A stretch of 7,151 nt of DNA from WHTB01 sp050699035 (GTDB lineage: Bacteria; Actinomycetota; Actinomycetes; Propionibacteriales; Nocardioidaceae). The stretch is taken from positions 1 to 7,151 of the forward strand of contig JBOHDE010000206.1 of assembly GCA_050699035.1 (NCBI GenBank), read 5' to 3'. A program made the position numbers and the translations under genes. The notes beneath the pieces were generated by a model. It was not told the origin of the DNA and ran no database searches. It worked only from the letters and a program-made list of their open reading frames with translations. The first letter of the stretch is position 1; each line of letters starts with the position of its first letter. Shown piece after piece: positions 1 through 6,175 of the stretch.

Positions 1-519
1 ACCCGGCTGCGGGACCCACTCGTCGGCGACCGTCTCCGGCGGCTCGGGGCTGACGTCGAGCAGCAGCTGGCCGAGGTCGAGCGTCGTGGCGCCGTCGACC
101 AGCACCTGGTGGGACTTGCTGAGCACGGCGAACCGGCCGTCCTCCAGCCCCTCGACCAGGTAGGTCTCCCATAGCGGCCTTGACCGGTCGAGCGGGCGGC
201 TCATGATCCGCGCCACCAGGTCACGCAGCTGGTCCATTGTCCCGGGGCGCGGGAGGGCGGACCGCCGTACGTGGAACGTCAGGTCGAAGTCGTCGTCGTC
301 GACCCAGACCGGGTTGGCCAGATGACCGGGGACCGCCTGGATGCGTTGCCGGTAGCGCGGCACGAACGCGATCCGGTCGCTGATCAGCGCGACCAGACTC
401 TGGTAGTCGAAGCCGTCGCGCGGTGGCTCGAAGACCTCGAGTGTCGCCACGTGCATCGGCGTCCTCGCCGACTCCTGCGACAGGTTGGCCAGGTCAGCGG
501 CACGCAACCGCTCCGCCAT
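1..519 (-). CDS. WS/DGAT-family acyltransferase, N-terminal part (cut by left edge)
   Basis: Family role: wax ester synthase/diacylglycerol acyltransferases move an acyl group from acyl-CoA to an alcohol or diacylglycerol, giving neutral storage lipid. The first 173 residues are visible; family members are usually about 450-500 aa, so roughly two thirds lie beyond base 1. Seen: an N-terminal LSQESARTPMHV segment, VPRYRQRIQ (about 53-61), a WVDDDDFDL...HVRR stretch (about 72-86), PLDRSRPLWE (109-118) and the active-site region SHQVLVDG (136-143). The canonical motif is HHxxxDG; here it reads HQVLVDG, so the second histidine is Gln138 while His137, Asp142 and Gly143 are kept. I recall HQ variants among actinobacterial paralogues, so this may be a subfamily trait, and acyl-transfer activity is uncertain. 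The ATG at 519 is chosen for a GAGAGGTG-type ribosome site a few bases upstream. It is divergent from the lipoprotein gene, with 98 bases between them. Confidence 0.85.
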   Translation of the reverse strand, partial: MAERLRAADLANLSQESARTPMHVATLEVFEPPRDGFDYQSLVALISDRIAFVPRYRQRIQAVPGHLANPVWVDDDDFDLTFHVRRSALPRPGTMDQLRDLVARIMSRPLDRSRPLWETYLVEGLEDGRFAVLSKSHQVLVDGATTLDLGQLLLDVSPEPPETVADEWVPQPG

Positions 520-617
520 CACCCGCACCTCTCGTCTCGCGGACCCCCGGGAACCATCATCGTGGCATGGTCGTCATGCTTGGTGTGCCCACCCCGCCCG
601 TACGTCGAGGAGATGTG
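520..617. promoter_or_regulatory. Divergent intergenic region between acyltransferase and lipoprotein genes
   Basis: Promoters for both outward genes must lie here or within the gene starts. A small perfect inverted repeat, GCATG-GTCGT-CATGC (565-579), sits in the middle and could be an operator half-site pair. A weak -35-like TTGGTG (580-585) has no good -10 at proper spacing, so no promoter is called. GAGGAG (607-612) is the ribosome site of the rightward gene, five bases before its ATG. Confidence 0.3.
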
Positions 618-1091
618 ATGCGTCGGTCCACCGGGTCCCTGGCCGCCCTGGCCGCCGTTGCCGTGCTTGCCCTGGCCGGCTGCGGCGACGACGGTGCGGA
701 TGCCACCGACACGACCAGCGGCAGTGGGAGCGGCAGTGGGTCCGGCTCGGGCAGCGGGAGCGGGTCGGGCAGCGGGTCTGCCAGCGGGTCGACCGAATCG
801 CCTAGCGACGACGCCGGGGACGAGGCGCTGGAGATCGAGATCACCATCGCCGGCGGCAAGACCGACCCGGCCGGTCAACGGATCGAGGCGAAGGCCGGTG
901 AGACCATCCGGCTCCTGGTGGACAGCGACGCGGCCGACGAGCTGCACATCCACTCCGAGCCCGAGCACAGCTTCGAGGTGGTGGTCGGCGACGACCAGGA
1001 GTTCGAGTTCCGCATCGACACGCCGGGCGTCTACGCGGTGGAGTCACATCACCTGGAGACCCAGGTCCTGTCCCTGCAGATCCAGCCGTAA
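618..1091 (+). CDS. Lipoprotein with Ser-Gly linker and cupredoxin-like domain
   Basis: 157 aa. Residues 1-21 are a lipoprotein signal peptide (RR, then an Ala/Leu/Val core) ending in the lipobox LAGC, with Cys22 as the lipidated residue, so the protein should sit on the outer face of the membrane. Residues 34-53 are ten Ser-Gly pairs followed by SASGST, a flexible tether. An acidic stretch (62-72) leads to a compact beta-rich domain (about 71-157) resembling cupredoxin-like domains: KAGETIRLLVDSDAADELHI, then a PGVYAVE strand and a C-terminal LSLQI strand. It has His110, His112, His117, His144 and His145, but no Cys or Met in the domain, so a standard type-1 copper site is not possible. ATG 618 is preferred to GTG 615 because GAGGAG lies five bases upstream. 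The membrane protein gene follows after 8 bases, so the two are probably cotranscribed. Lipoprotein call strong; domain call moderate; function unknown. Confidence 0.85.
   Translation: MRRSTGSLAALAAVAVLALAGCGDDGADATDTTSGSGSGSGSGSGSGSGSGSGSASGSTESPSDDAGDEALEIEITIAGGKTDPAGQRIEAKAGETIRLLVDSDAADELHIHSEPEHSFEVVVGDDQEFEFRIDTPGVYAVESHHLETQVLSLQIQP
717..788 (+). repeat. Imperfect hexanucleotide repeat coding the Ser-Gly linker
   Basis: Twelve consecutive six-base units code (SG)10-SA-SG in the lipoprotein. The 12-mer AGCGGCAGTGGG occurs twice in tandem (717-728 and 729-740); later units vary between AGC, TCG and TCC for Ser and GGC and GGG for Gly. All units keep the frame, so slippage by whole units would only change linker length. 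Confidence 0.9.
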
Positions 1092-1099
1092 CGCCGACC

Positions 1100-2446
1100 G
1101 TGCTCGACGGCAACGAGTGGGTGCTGGCGCACGGAGTCGGCAGTGGTCGCGACCTGCCGATCCCGCCGGAGTACGCCATCATCGGTGCCTCCTGGGCGTT
1201 GGTGATCTCGTTCGGGGTGGCGGCCTTTGCCTGGCGCCGCTCGATCTTCCGCGGTGACGAGTCGGGTGTCGCGCTGCCGTCGTGGGTCACGAGTCTAGTC
1301 GACTCACCGGTCACCCAGGCCGTGCTGCGGCTGGTCGGGCTGGTGTGTTTCGGCTGGTTCGCCGCCTCACTGATCCTCGGCAAGGACCTGCTGACCAACC
1401 CGGCGTTCGGCAGCTTCTACGTCCTGTTGTGGATCGGCATCGTGCCGCTGGCTCTGCTGCTCGGACCGGTCTGGCGCTGGCTCAGCCCGATGCGCACCGT
1501 CCACCTCGGCCTGTCCCGGCTGCTCGGCGTGCCACCGGGCGAGGGGCTCCGGTCGTACCCCTCGCGTTGGGGACTGTGGCCGGGCGCCGTGGGCCTGTTC
1601 GCGTTCGTCTGGCTGGAGCTGGTCTACCCGCGCAACACCGAGCTGTTCGCGCTGCAGACCTGGGTCGGCCTGTACGTCGTGCTGATGCTGGTCGGGTCGG
1701 CGCTGTTCGGTGCACAGTGGTTCGCCAAGGCCGACCCGTTCGAGGTGTTCTCGGCGCTGGTGGCGCGGATGTCGCCGTTCGGGCGCCGTACCGACGGCTT
1801 GGTGGTGGTCCGCAACCCACTCGCGAACCTCGACGCCGTGCCGCCGCTGCCAGGCCTGGTGGCGGTGGTGGCGACGCTGTTCGGGTCGACCGGGTTCGAC
1901 AGCTTCAGCGAGAGCCCGTACTGGACCCAGCTCTCCCTCGAGTACGGCATCAACGGCGTGCTGGTGCCGACGCTGCTGCTGCTCGGGTTCGTGCTGCTGG
2001 TGGGTCTGTCGCTCAGTGGGGCGGTGATGGCGGTCGGTGGCCTCGGCCACCTCGACCTCGACCTCGACCGGCGGCGGCTGCCGGCGCTGTTCGCCCACTC
2101 GATCGTGCCGATCATCATCGGGTACTTCATCGCGCACTACCTGAGTCTGCTGGTGTCGGTCGGTCAACAGACGGTGGGTCAGCTCAGTGACCCGCTCGGC
2201 ACCGGTGCCGACCTGCTCGGCACCGCCGACCTGGGGGCCAACACCTTCTTCAGCTTCCACGTCACCGCGCTGGCGGTGACCAAGGTCCTGGCGGTGGTGA
2301 CGGGTCACCTGCTGGCGGCCTTCGCGGCGCACGACCGCGCGGTCCGGGTTCTACCGAAGGGGCGCGAGCTGGTGGGTCAGCTCCCGCTGCTGCTGGTGAT
2401 GATCTTCTTCACCGCCGGCGGGCTGTACCTCCTGCTCTCCAGTTGA
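1100..2446 (+). CDS. Polytopic membrane protein, 'fenitrothion hydrolase'-type family
   Basis: 448 aa. About ten hydrophobic segments: roughly 25-45, 74-94, 105-126, 157-177, 184-208, 248-265, 286-315, 331-356, 387-410 and 428-446. The N-terminal VLAHGVGSGRDLPIP and C-terminal GHLLAAFAAHDRA match, from memory, an actinobacterial membrane family that automated annotation often names fenitrothion hydrolase after Burkholderia FedA/FedB; the true substrate is not established. His333 and His346 lie in or next to one predicted helix, and His387 and His403 in another, with His11 and His411 near helix ends: a possible intramembrane metal or proton site (inference). GTG 1100 lies 8 bases after the lipoprotein stop and has no clear ribosome site, suggesting translational coupling; GTG 1121 (residue 8) is a possible alternative start. 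It probably acts together with the lipoprotein. Confidence 0.82.
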   Translation: MLDGNEWVLAHGVGSGRDLPIPPEYAIIGASWALVISFGVAAFAWRRSIFRGDESGVALPSWVTSLVDSPVTQAVLRLVGLVCFGWFAASLILGKDLLTNPAFGSFYVLLWIGIVPLALLLGPVWRWLSPMRTVHLGLSRLLGVPPGEGLRSYPSRWGLWPGAVGLFAFVWLELVYPRNTELFALQTWVGLYVVLMLVGSALFGAQWFAKADPFEVFSALVARMSPFGRRTDGLVVVRNPLANLDAVPPLPGLVAVVATLFGSTGFDSFSESPYWTQLSLEYGINGVLVPTLLLLGFVLLVGLSLSGAVMAVGGLGHLDLDLDRRRLPALFAHSIVPIIIGYFIAHYLSLLVSVGQQTVGQLSDPLGTGADLLGTADLGANTFFSFHVTALAVTKVLAVVTGHLLAAFAAHDRAVRVLPKGRELVGQLPLLLVMIFFTAGGLYLLLSS

Positions 2447-2452
2447 CCGCGC

Positions 2453-2469
2453 CGGCCGCCCGGCCGTTT
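2453..2469 (+). terminator. Possible short terminator after the membrane protein gene
   Basis: CGGCC (2453-2457), a four-base loop GCCC and GGCCG (2462-2466) are followed by TTTG, starting seven bases after the TGA stop. The stem is short and the T run minimal, so this is only plausible; the large inverted repeat downstream may do the work. Confidence 0.35.
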
Positions 2470-2530
2470 GCCCCGTAACTGGTGTTGGCGGCGGTCGGCG
2501 CGACGACGAGGATGACAGCGCCCCGGCGCA

Positions 2531-2605
2531 ATAACCGCGCAACTGTCCCGAGATGGTGCACGAGGCACTCAAGACAGTGCAATCTTGGGACACTTGCGCG
2601 GTTAT
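2531..2605. repeat. 75-base near-perfect inverted repeat between convergent genes
   Basis: The arms are 24 bases each: 2531-2554 (starts ATAACCGCGCAA) and 2582-2605 (ends TTGCGCGGTTAT). Position by position, 22 of 24 pairs are Watson-Crick. One is a C/C mismatch (2543 with 2593). The other is G2550 with T2586, a G-U wobble in plus-strand RNA but a C/A mismatch in minus-strand RNA. The 27-base centre carries a further TGCAC (2557-2561) and GTGCA (2577-2581) pairing, or alternatively GTGC/GCAC at 2556-2568. It lies 84 bases after the membrane protein stop and 56 bases beyond the M15 gene stop. The inner part begins TGTCCC and ends GGGACA, like many transposon ends. It may be a bidirectional terminator, REP-like palindrome, MITE or structured RNA. 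No open reading frame of note is inside. Confidence 0.9.
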
Positions 2606-2618
2606 GGCGGTTGGCGAT

Positions 2619-2632
2619 CGGCGCGGGCGCCG
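2619..2632 (-). terminator. Small GC-rich palindrome downstream of the carboxypeptidase gene
   Basis: CGGCGC-GG-GCGCCG lies about 30 bases beyond the stop of the minus-strand M15 gene. The two-base centre is too tight for a full stem and there is no T run, so it is at best part of a terminator, or chance in GC-rich DNA. Confidence 0.2.
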
Positions 2633-2661
2633 CACTGGCCGGTCGGGTGCCGACGATTCGG

Positions 2662-3420
2662 TCAGATGCCGCAGCTGCTGGCCGACCAGAACCGGCTGGA
2701 CCGGTGGTCGACGTGGGTGTGGTCGCTGTGACCCGGGTAGCCCGGACCGAGGATGCCACGGAAGCCGTGGTTGCGGGCCTGCCGCGCCAGCGTGCACAGC
2801 GAGTGCGGGCCGGAGCCGAGGTCGACGGCGTCGCCGTACAGATGCCGGCTGCTCGGTGCGCCGCCGACGGCATCGTTGCAGGCATGGCTGCGGAACCCGC
2901 TGGTCACCCGGATCGGCTGGTCGCCGAGCGCATGCCGCATCGCCTGCAGCTTCCACATCGAGACCAGCGCGTTGGCCTTGGCCTGGGCGGCCGACACGGC
3001 GCCGCCGGACCATGACGAGTTGCAGTTGTTCAGCTCGGCGTACGAGAAGTTCGCCGGGGTGCAGTCGCCGTCTTGCAGCGCGTAGATCTTGTTGAACGTC
3101 TGCGGACCGGCCACCCCGTCGGCGGACAGACCGTACGCCTGCTGGAACCGCGTCACCGCGGACTTCGTCCCCGGACCGAAGTCACCGTCGAGCGCGAGCA
3201 CGCCGCCGAACCCCGCGTAGCCGGACACCCGGATCTGCAGCTGGCGTACGTCGGCGCCGGACGTGCCCTGGGAGAGCGTGCGGCCCCAGGTGTAACAGGC
3301 ATCCGCGTGGGCCGGGGCGGCGACCACCACCCCGCCGACCACCCCGCCCACCACACTGCCGACCAGACCGGCGAGCAGGAGCACAACAGCAGAAAGCAGC
3401 CGAGACAACCGTCGGTGCAT
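2662..3420 (-). CDS. Secreted zinc D-Ala-D-Ala carboxypeptidase (PG-binding + M15)
   Basis: 252 aa. It should cleave the terminal D-alanine of peptidoglycan stem peptides outside the membrane. Residues 1-39 are a Sec signal peptide (RR, Leu/Val core, APAHA) with likely cleavage before Asp40. Residues about 46-113 are a peptidoglycan-binding domain (VRQLQ...LDGDFGPGT...RFQ...GLSADGVAGPQTF). Residues about 120-252 are the catalytic domain: GFRSHACNDAVGG, then SRHLYGDAVDL (His193, Asp200) and DHTHVD (His234, His236). By family knowledge His193, Asp200 and His236 bind zinc. The layout, the DACYTW mature start and the FWSASSCGI ending closely match my memory of the S. albus G enzyme. Mature-form cysteines (42, 120, 133, 181, 209, 250) are paired as disulfides in that enzyme. 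The start at 3418-3420 has GGGAAGG about 8 bases upstream. It follows the PhoX gene by 69 bases on the same strand. Confidence 0.93.
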   Translation of the reverse strand: MHRRLSRLLSAVVLLLAGLVGSVVGGVVGGVVVAAPAHADACYTWGRTLSQGTSGADVRQLQIRVSGYAGFGGVLALDGDFGPGTKSAVTRFQQAYGLSADGVAGPQTFNKIYALQDGDCTPANFSYAELNNCNSSWSGGAVSAAQAKANALVSMWKLQAMRHALGDQPIRVTSGFRSHACNDAVGGAPSSRHLYGDAVDLGSGPHSLCTLARQARNHGFRGILGPGYPGHSDHTHVDHRSSRFWSASSCGI

Positions 3421-3451
3421 GGCGCACGCCTTCCCGAGAGGGGATCCTTGC

Positions 3452-3484
3452 GGTGACTGTAGAACTGCAGAGGGTCACCAAGGG
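3452..3484 (-). promoter_or_regulatory. Inverted repeat and weak promoter-like site before the carboxypeptidase gene
   Basis: GGTGAC (3452-3457) and GTCACC (3474-3479) form a six-base inverted repeat with a 16-base spacer, between the phoX-like stop and the carboxypeptidase start. On the minus strand a TAnnnT-type -10, TACAGT (3461-3456), overlaps it; the nearest -35-like hexamer, TTGGTG, is only 14 bases away. It could be an operator over a promoter or a weak terminator of the upstream gene. No T run is seen. Confidence 0.25.
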
Positions 3485-3489
3485 CGGCG

Positions 3490-4974
3490 TCAGACCCCGA
3501 TCGTGTGCCACGGCCCCCAGATCGCGAACGTCAGGCCGCGGCTGGCCTGGATGTTGACGAACAGCGTGTGCCCGTCGGTCGAGAACGTCGACCCGGCGAA
3601 CTCGTCACCGAAGCGCGGTGTGCCCGTGCTGCTGACGAGCCGGTTGAGCGCGATGTCCCACAGCTGCCCGCCACGCGACAGTCCCCGGATGTAGTTGTCG
3701 ACCGAGCTGTCCTCGCACACCACCAGCGTGCCGCGGGCACTCGTCGTGATGTTGTCCGGGAAGTCGAACCGCAGGTTCGCCTCGTCACGGTCGACCGGCG
3801 CCTCGAACAGGATCTGCAGGGTTTGCGACCGGGTGTGGTACGCCCAGACCTGGCCGTTGCCCCGGCCGAAGCCGTTCGCGTTGTCGTCGTCCGAGTCGTC
3901 CTCGGCCGGCCCGCCGCCCTGCGTCGAGGTGAAGTAGACGACGTTGTCGTCGTACACCTGGCCCTCGAGCCGGGAGAACAGCGCCGCGCCCTGGGCCCGC
4001 CCCTGGTCGCCCACGTAGACGAGCGCCGCGTCGTTAGTCGTCGGAGCCACCTGCCCAGGTGTGTACGGGAAGGACGGGTCCGGGTCGTCGATGTCGACCC
4101 ACTCGACCTGGTACGTCGCCCGCCGGCGTTGGGCCGCCTCGAGGTGGATGTTCGGCTGACCCTTGACGGCGAGCATCTGCAGTCGGCCGTCGTTGTCCAG
4201 CTTGCCCGTGTGCATCGGGTTGGTTGCCGGGATGTAACGGTAGAAGCCCGAGGGGAACTCGAAGTTGTCCTCGGTCAGGTAGAGGATGCCGTCGACCGGG
4301 TCGAAGGACACCGCCTCGTGCGCGAACCGGCCGGCCTTGGTGATCGGCTGGCGGTCCGACTGCCCGTCGCTCGGCACCTCGAAGACAAACCCGTGCCGCT
4401 GGGTCAAGCCGACGTTCGACGCACCGGTGAAGTCAGGTCCGACGTCGGGACCGTTGATGGTCTCCTCGCAGGTGATCCACGAGCCCCACGGCATCACGCC
4501 GCCGCTGCAGTTGAACATCGTGCCGTTGAGGCTGGTGAAGGCGTTGACGACCTCACCGAACTTCGTGACCTCGATGGTGGTGCAGCCGGCACCCGCCATC
4601 GCGTCGTACGGCGTGCCCGGGCCGAACGCGGGCGTGTTCGGCGAGTTCGTGATCTCGTGGTTGCGGACCAGGATGACGTTGCCGTCCCGTCCGCGGAACG
4701 CGCCCATGCCGTCGTGCCGACCCGGCAGCGCGGTGCCGTCGTCGAGGAGGACCGGGGTCTCCGTGTCGTGGAATGAGCGGTACGAGAAGCCCGCCGGCAG
4801 GTGCAGCCGCACCGTGCCGTCTCGCAGGTCGGGGACCGGCACCAGGTCGCGACGGCGCGGCGCCCGTCCGGTGCCCGCCTGCGCCGACACCAGCCCGGCG
4901 AACGGTCCGCCGACCACGGCCGTCGCCGCTGCCGCGGCCCCACCTGTGAGCACCGTGCGTCGCTCGACCGACAT
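3490..4974 (-). CDS. Tat-exported PhoX-like (DUF839) phosphatase family protein
   Basis: 494 aa. PhoX enzymes are secreted alkaline phosphatases, monomers using calcium and iron, which release phosphate from organic esters; this protein belongs to the wider PhoX/DUF839 family. Residues 1-33 look like a Tat signal: ERRTVLTGG (Arg5-Arg6), an Ala-rich core and a VSAQA end. Family signatures seen: VRNHE (103-107), NCSGGVMPWGSWITCEE (155-171), HGFVFEV (194-200), FAHEAVSFDPVDGILYLTED (217-236), FDFPDNI (403-409) and LVVCED (417-422). Cys156 in the NCSGG motif is, from memory, the equivalent of an iron ligand in PhoX. Residues 359-367 (DDSDDDNAN) are a very acidic loop before the next strand, perhaps calcium-binding. 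ATG 4974 is supported by AGGAGG five bases upstream (4985-4980); an in-frame extension to 5208 overlaps the HAD gene and is rejected. It lies 65 bases after the HAD gene. I see no clear PHO box. Phosphatase activity itself is inferred. Confidence 0.88.
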   Translation of the reverse strand: MSVERRTVLTGGAAAAATAVVGGPFAGLVSAQAGTGRAPRRRDLVPVPDLRDGTVRLHLPAGFSYRSFHDTETPVLLDDGTALPGRHDGMGAFRGRDGNVILVRNHEITNSPNTPAFGPGTPYDAMAGAGCTTIEVTKFGEVVNAFTSLNGTMFNCSGGVMPWGSWITCEETINGPDVGPDFTGASNVGLTQRHGFVFEVPSDGQSDRQPITKAGRFAHEAVSFDPVDGILYLTEDNFEFPSGFYRYIPATNPMHTGKLDNDGRLQMLAVKGQPNIHLEAAQRRRATYQVEWVDIDDPDPSFPYTPGQVAPTTNDAALVYVGDQGRAQGAALFSRLEGQVYDDNVVYFTSTQGGGPAEDDSDDDNANGFGRGNGQVWAYHTRSQTLQILFEAPVDRDEANLRFDFPDNITTSARGTLVVCEDSSVDNYIRGLSRGGQLWDIALNRLVSSTGTPRFGDEFAGSTFSTDGHTLFVNIQASRGLTFAIWGPWHTIGV

Positions 4975-5039
4975 GGCATCCTCCTGGCTGCAGCGGAATA
5001 GGGCCCCCTCGCACAAGGTAGCCCTCGTCCTCGCTCCCG

Positions 5040-5702
5040 TCAGCCCCCCGACAGACGTACCTCGAAAAGCGCCTCGAGCCGAGCCGCGGACTCGTCGTAC
5101 GAGGTGTGCAGGACGCCGGTCATGCCGAGCGCCGCGGCGGCTTCGACGTTGTGCGCCTGGTCGTCGACGAACACGCACTCGGCCGGCGCGACGCCGAGCC
5201 GTCGGCACACCAGGGTGAAGATCGCCAGCTCGGGCTTGCGCAGGCCGACCTCGCCCGAGATCACCACCTCGTCGAACATGTCGTCCCAGCCGTCGCGCTG
5301 GTAGTCGTTACCCCACGAGTTCGACAGCAGGGCGGTGCGGAGCCCCGCGGCACGAGCGCGTACGACCAGTGCGCTCATCGCCGGCGCGTCGTCGAAGGTA
5401 GCGAACATCCGCTGCAGCAGGCCCTCACCTACGACGTGGATGCCGTGCGCGGCCGCCCGCTCCGCGAGCATCCGCTCGAACTCCGGCTGGCTCAGCTCGC
5501 CACGCTCCAGTGCATGCACCGGGTTGGGCTGCTGGGGGTCGGACCGCTGAGTGCCGGATTGGGCCGGGTCCAACCACGAACGCATCGCACCGAGATAGGC
5601 CACCACGTCGATGCCCTCCTGCTCGGCCCACCGGAGGGTGGCGAGGTCGAGCCGCTCGGTCAGCACCCCGCCCCAGTCGACGACCAACGCCCGGAGGCTC
5701 AC
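5040..5702 (-). CDS. HAD-family hydrolase (HAD-IA, phosphatase-like)
   Basis: 220 aa. HAD enzymes usually remove phosphate from small metabolites through an aspartyl intermediate. Seen: motif I VVDWGGVLT (Asp9 as nucleophile), an alpha-helical cap (about 18-105), motif II LLSNSWG (Ser127-Asn128), motif III Lys156 in GLRKPE, and motif IV FVDDQAHNVEAA (Asp180-Asp181). Motif I has Gly11 where most phosphatases have the second Asp, the general acid/base; DxGG forms are common in the subgroup related to the N-terminal domain of epoxide hydrolase, so the reaction is uncertain. Length fits a single-domain cytoplasmic HAD. The GTG start at 5702 overlaps the ohrR stop in a GTGA tetrad, a sign of translational coupling, so the gene probably shares OhrR autoregulation. 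It ends 65 bases before the PhoX-like start. Confidence 0.88.
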   Translation of the reverse strand: MSLRALVVDWGGVLTERLDLATLRWAEQEGIDVVAYLGAMRSWLDPAQSGTQRSDPQQPNPVHALERGELSQPEFERMLAERAAAHGIHVVGEGLLQRMFATFDDAPAMSALVVRARAAGLRTALLSNSWGNDYQRDGWDDMFDEVVISGEVGLRKPELAIFTLVCRRLGVAPAECVFVDDQAHNVEAAAALGMTGVLHTSYDESAARLEALFEVRLSGG

Positions 5703-6169
5703 CTCGACCGCGCCCGGATGTGCTCGTCGGCCGCCGCCGTCGTGGCGCGGAGGTTGTCCATCAGCCGCCTGAGCTCGGGCATCGTCATGCCGCTGGCCTT
5801 CGCGACCTGGGCCGGGACGTCGGCGAGGTTGGCGAGGGTACGGCTCCCGGCGCGGGTGAGGCTGACCTGCACCCGCCGCTCGTCCGCAGGGTCGCGCTCG
5901 CGGCTGACCAGACCCTTCGCATCGAGTCTCTTGAGCAGCGGCGAAAGGGTGCCCGAATCGAGCCGCAGCACCGCTCCCACCTCGTTGACACTCATCGGGC
6001 CCGACTGGCCCAGCACGATGAGCACCAGGTACTGCGGGTACGAGAGGTCGTGCGGCGCGAGCAGGTCGCGGTAGAGCGCGTCGTACGTGCGGGCCGCCGC
6101 GTGCAGCGAGAAGCAGACCTGCTGCTCGATCTTGATCGTCCGTGGCGCAGCCGATTTGCGTGGCGTCAT
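5699..6169 (-). CDS. ohrR: OhrR, MarR-family organic peroxide sensor repressor
   Basis: 156 aa, a usual MarR size. It should be a homodimeric DNA-binding repressor whose reactive cysteine is oxidised by organic hydroperoxides, releasing the ohr promoter. Seen: QQVCFSLHAAAR with Cys19 at the place of Bacillus subtilis Cys15, Tyr29 and Tyr36 nearby, SYPQYLVLIVL (helix 2-3 region), the winged helix-turn-helix (VNEVGAVLRLDSGTLSPLLKRLDAKGLV, about 61-88) and the wing with RDPADERRVQVSLT (92-105). Cys19 is the only cysteine, so this is the one-Cys type; in actinobacteria the partner thiol would be mycothiol (inference). The start at 6169 lies 15 bases from the operator palindrome and has no visible ribosome site, which fits a leaderless message. 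It is divergent from ohr and overlaps the HAD gene by 4 bases. Confidence 0.93.
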   Translation of the reverse strand: MTPRKSAAPRTIKIEQQVCFSLHAAARTYDALYRDLLAPHDLSYPQYLVLIVLGQSGPMSVNEVGAVLRLDSGTLSPLLKRLDAKGLVSRERDPADERRVQVSLTRAGSRTLANLADVPAQVAKASGMTMPELRRLMDNLRATTAAADEHIRARSR

Positions 6170-6175
6170 GGAATC

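Noticed and set aside
423..617. N-terminal extension of the lipoprotein frame
   Set aside because: It would place about 65 Arg/Pro-rich residues before a perfect lipoprotein signal and overlap the divergent gene; ATG 618 has a good ribosome site.
1367..2332. Minus-strand 321-codon open frame
   Set aside because: Antisense to the membrane protein gene; Gln/Arg/His-rich low-complexity translation and no ribosome site of note.
2531..2605. CRISPR repeat or tRNA-like/attachment site
   Set aside because: Only one unit, no spacers, no cloverleaf and no integrase or cas gene in the window.
3505..4776. Plus-strand 423-codon open frame
   Set aside because: It lies entirely opposite the well-supported PhoX-like gene; its Arg/Val-rich translation has no domain and reflects GC-rich antisense frames.
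4975..5208. Extended start of the PhoX-like frame
   Set aside because: It overlaps the HAD gene and would bury the Tat signal; AGGAGG before ATG 4974 decides.
5106..6074. Plus-strand 322-codon open frame across the HAD and ohrR genes
   Set aside because: Antisense to two genes with clear catalytic and DNA-binding motifs; no recognisable protein.
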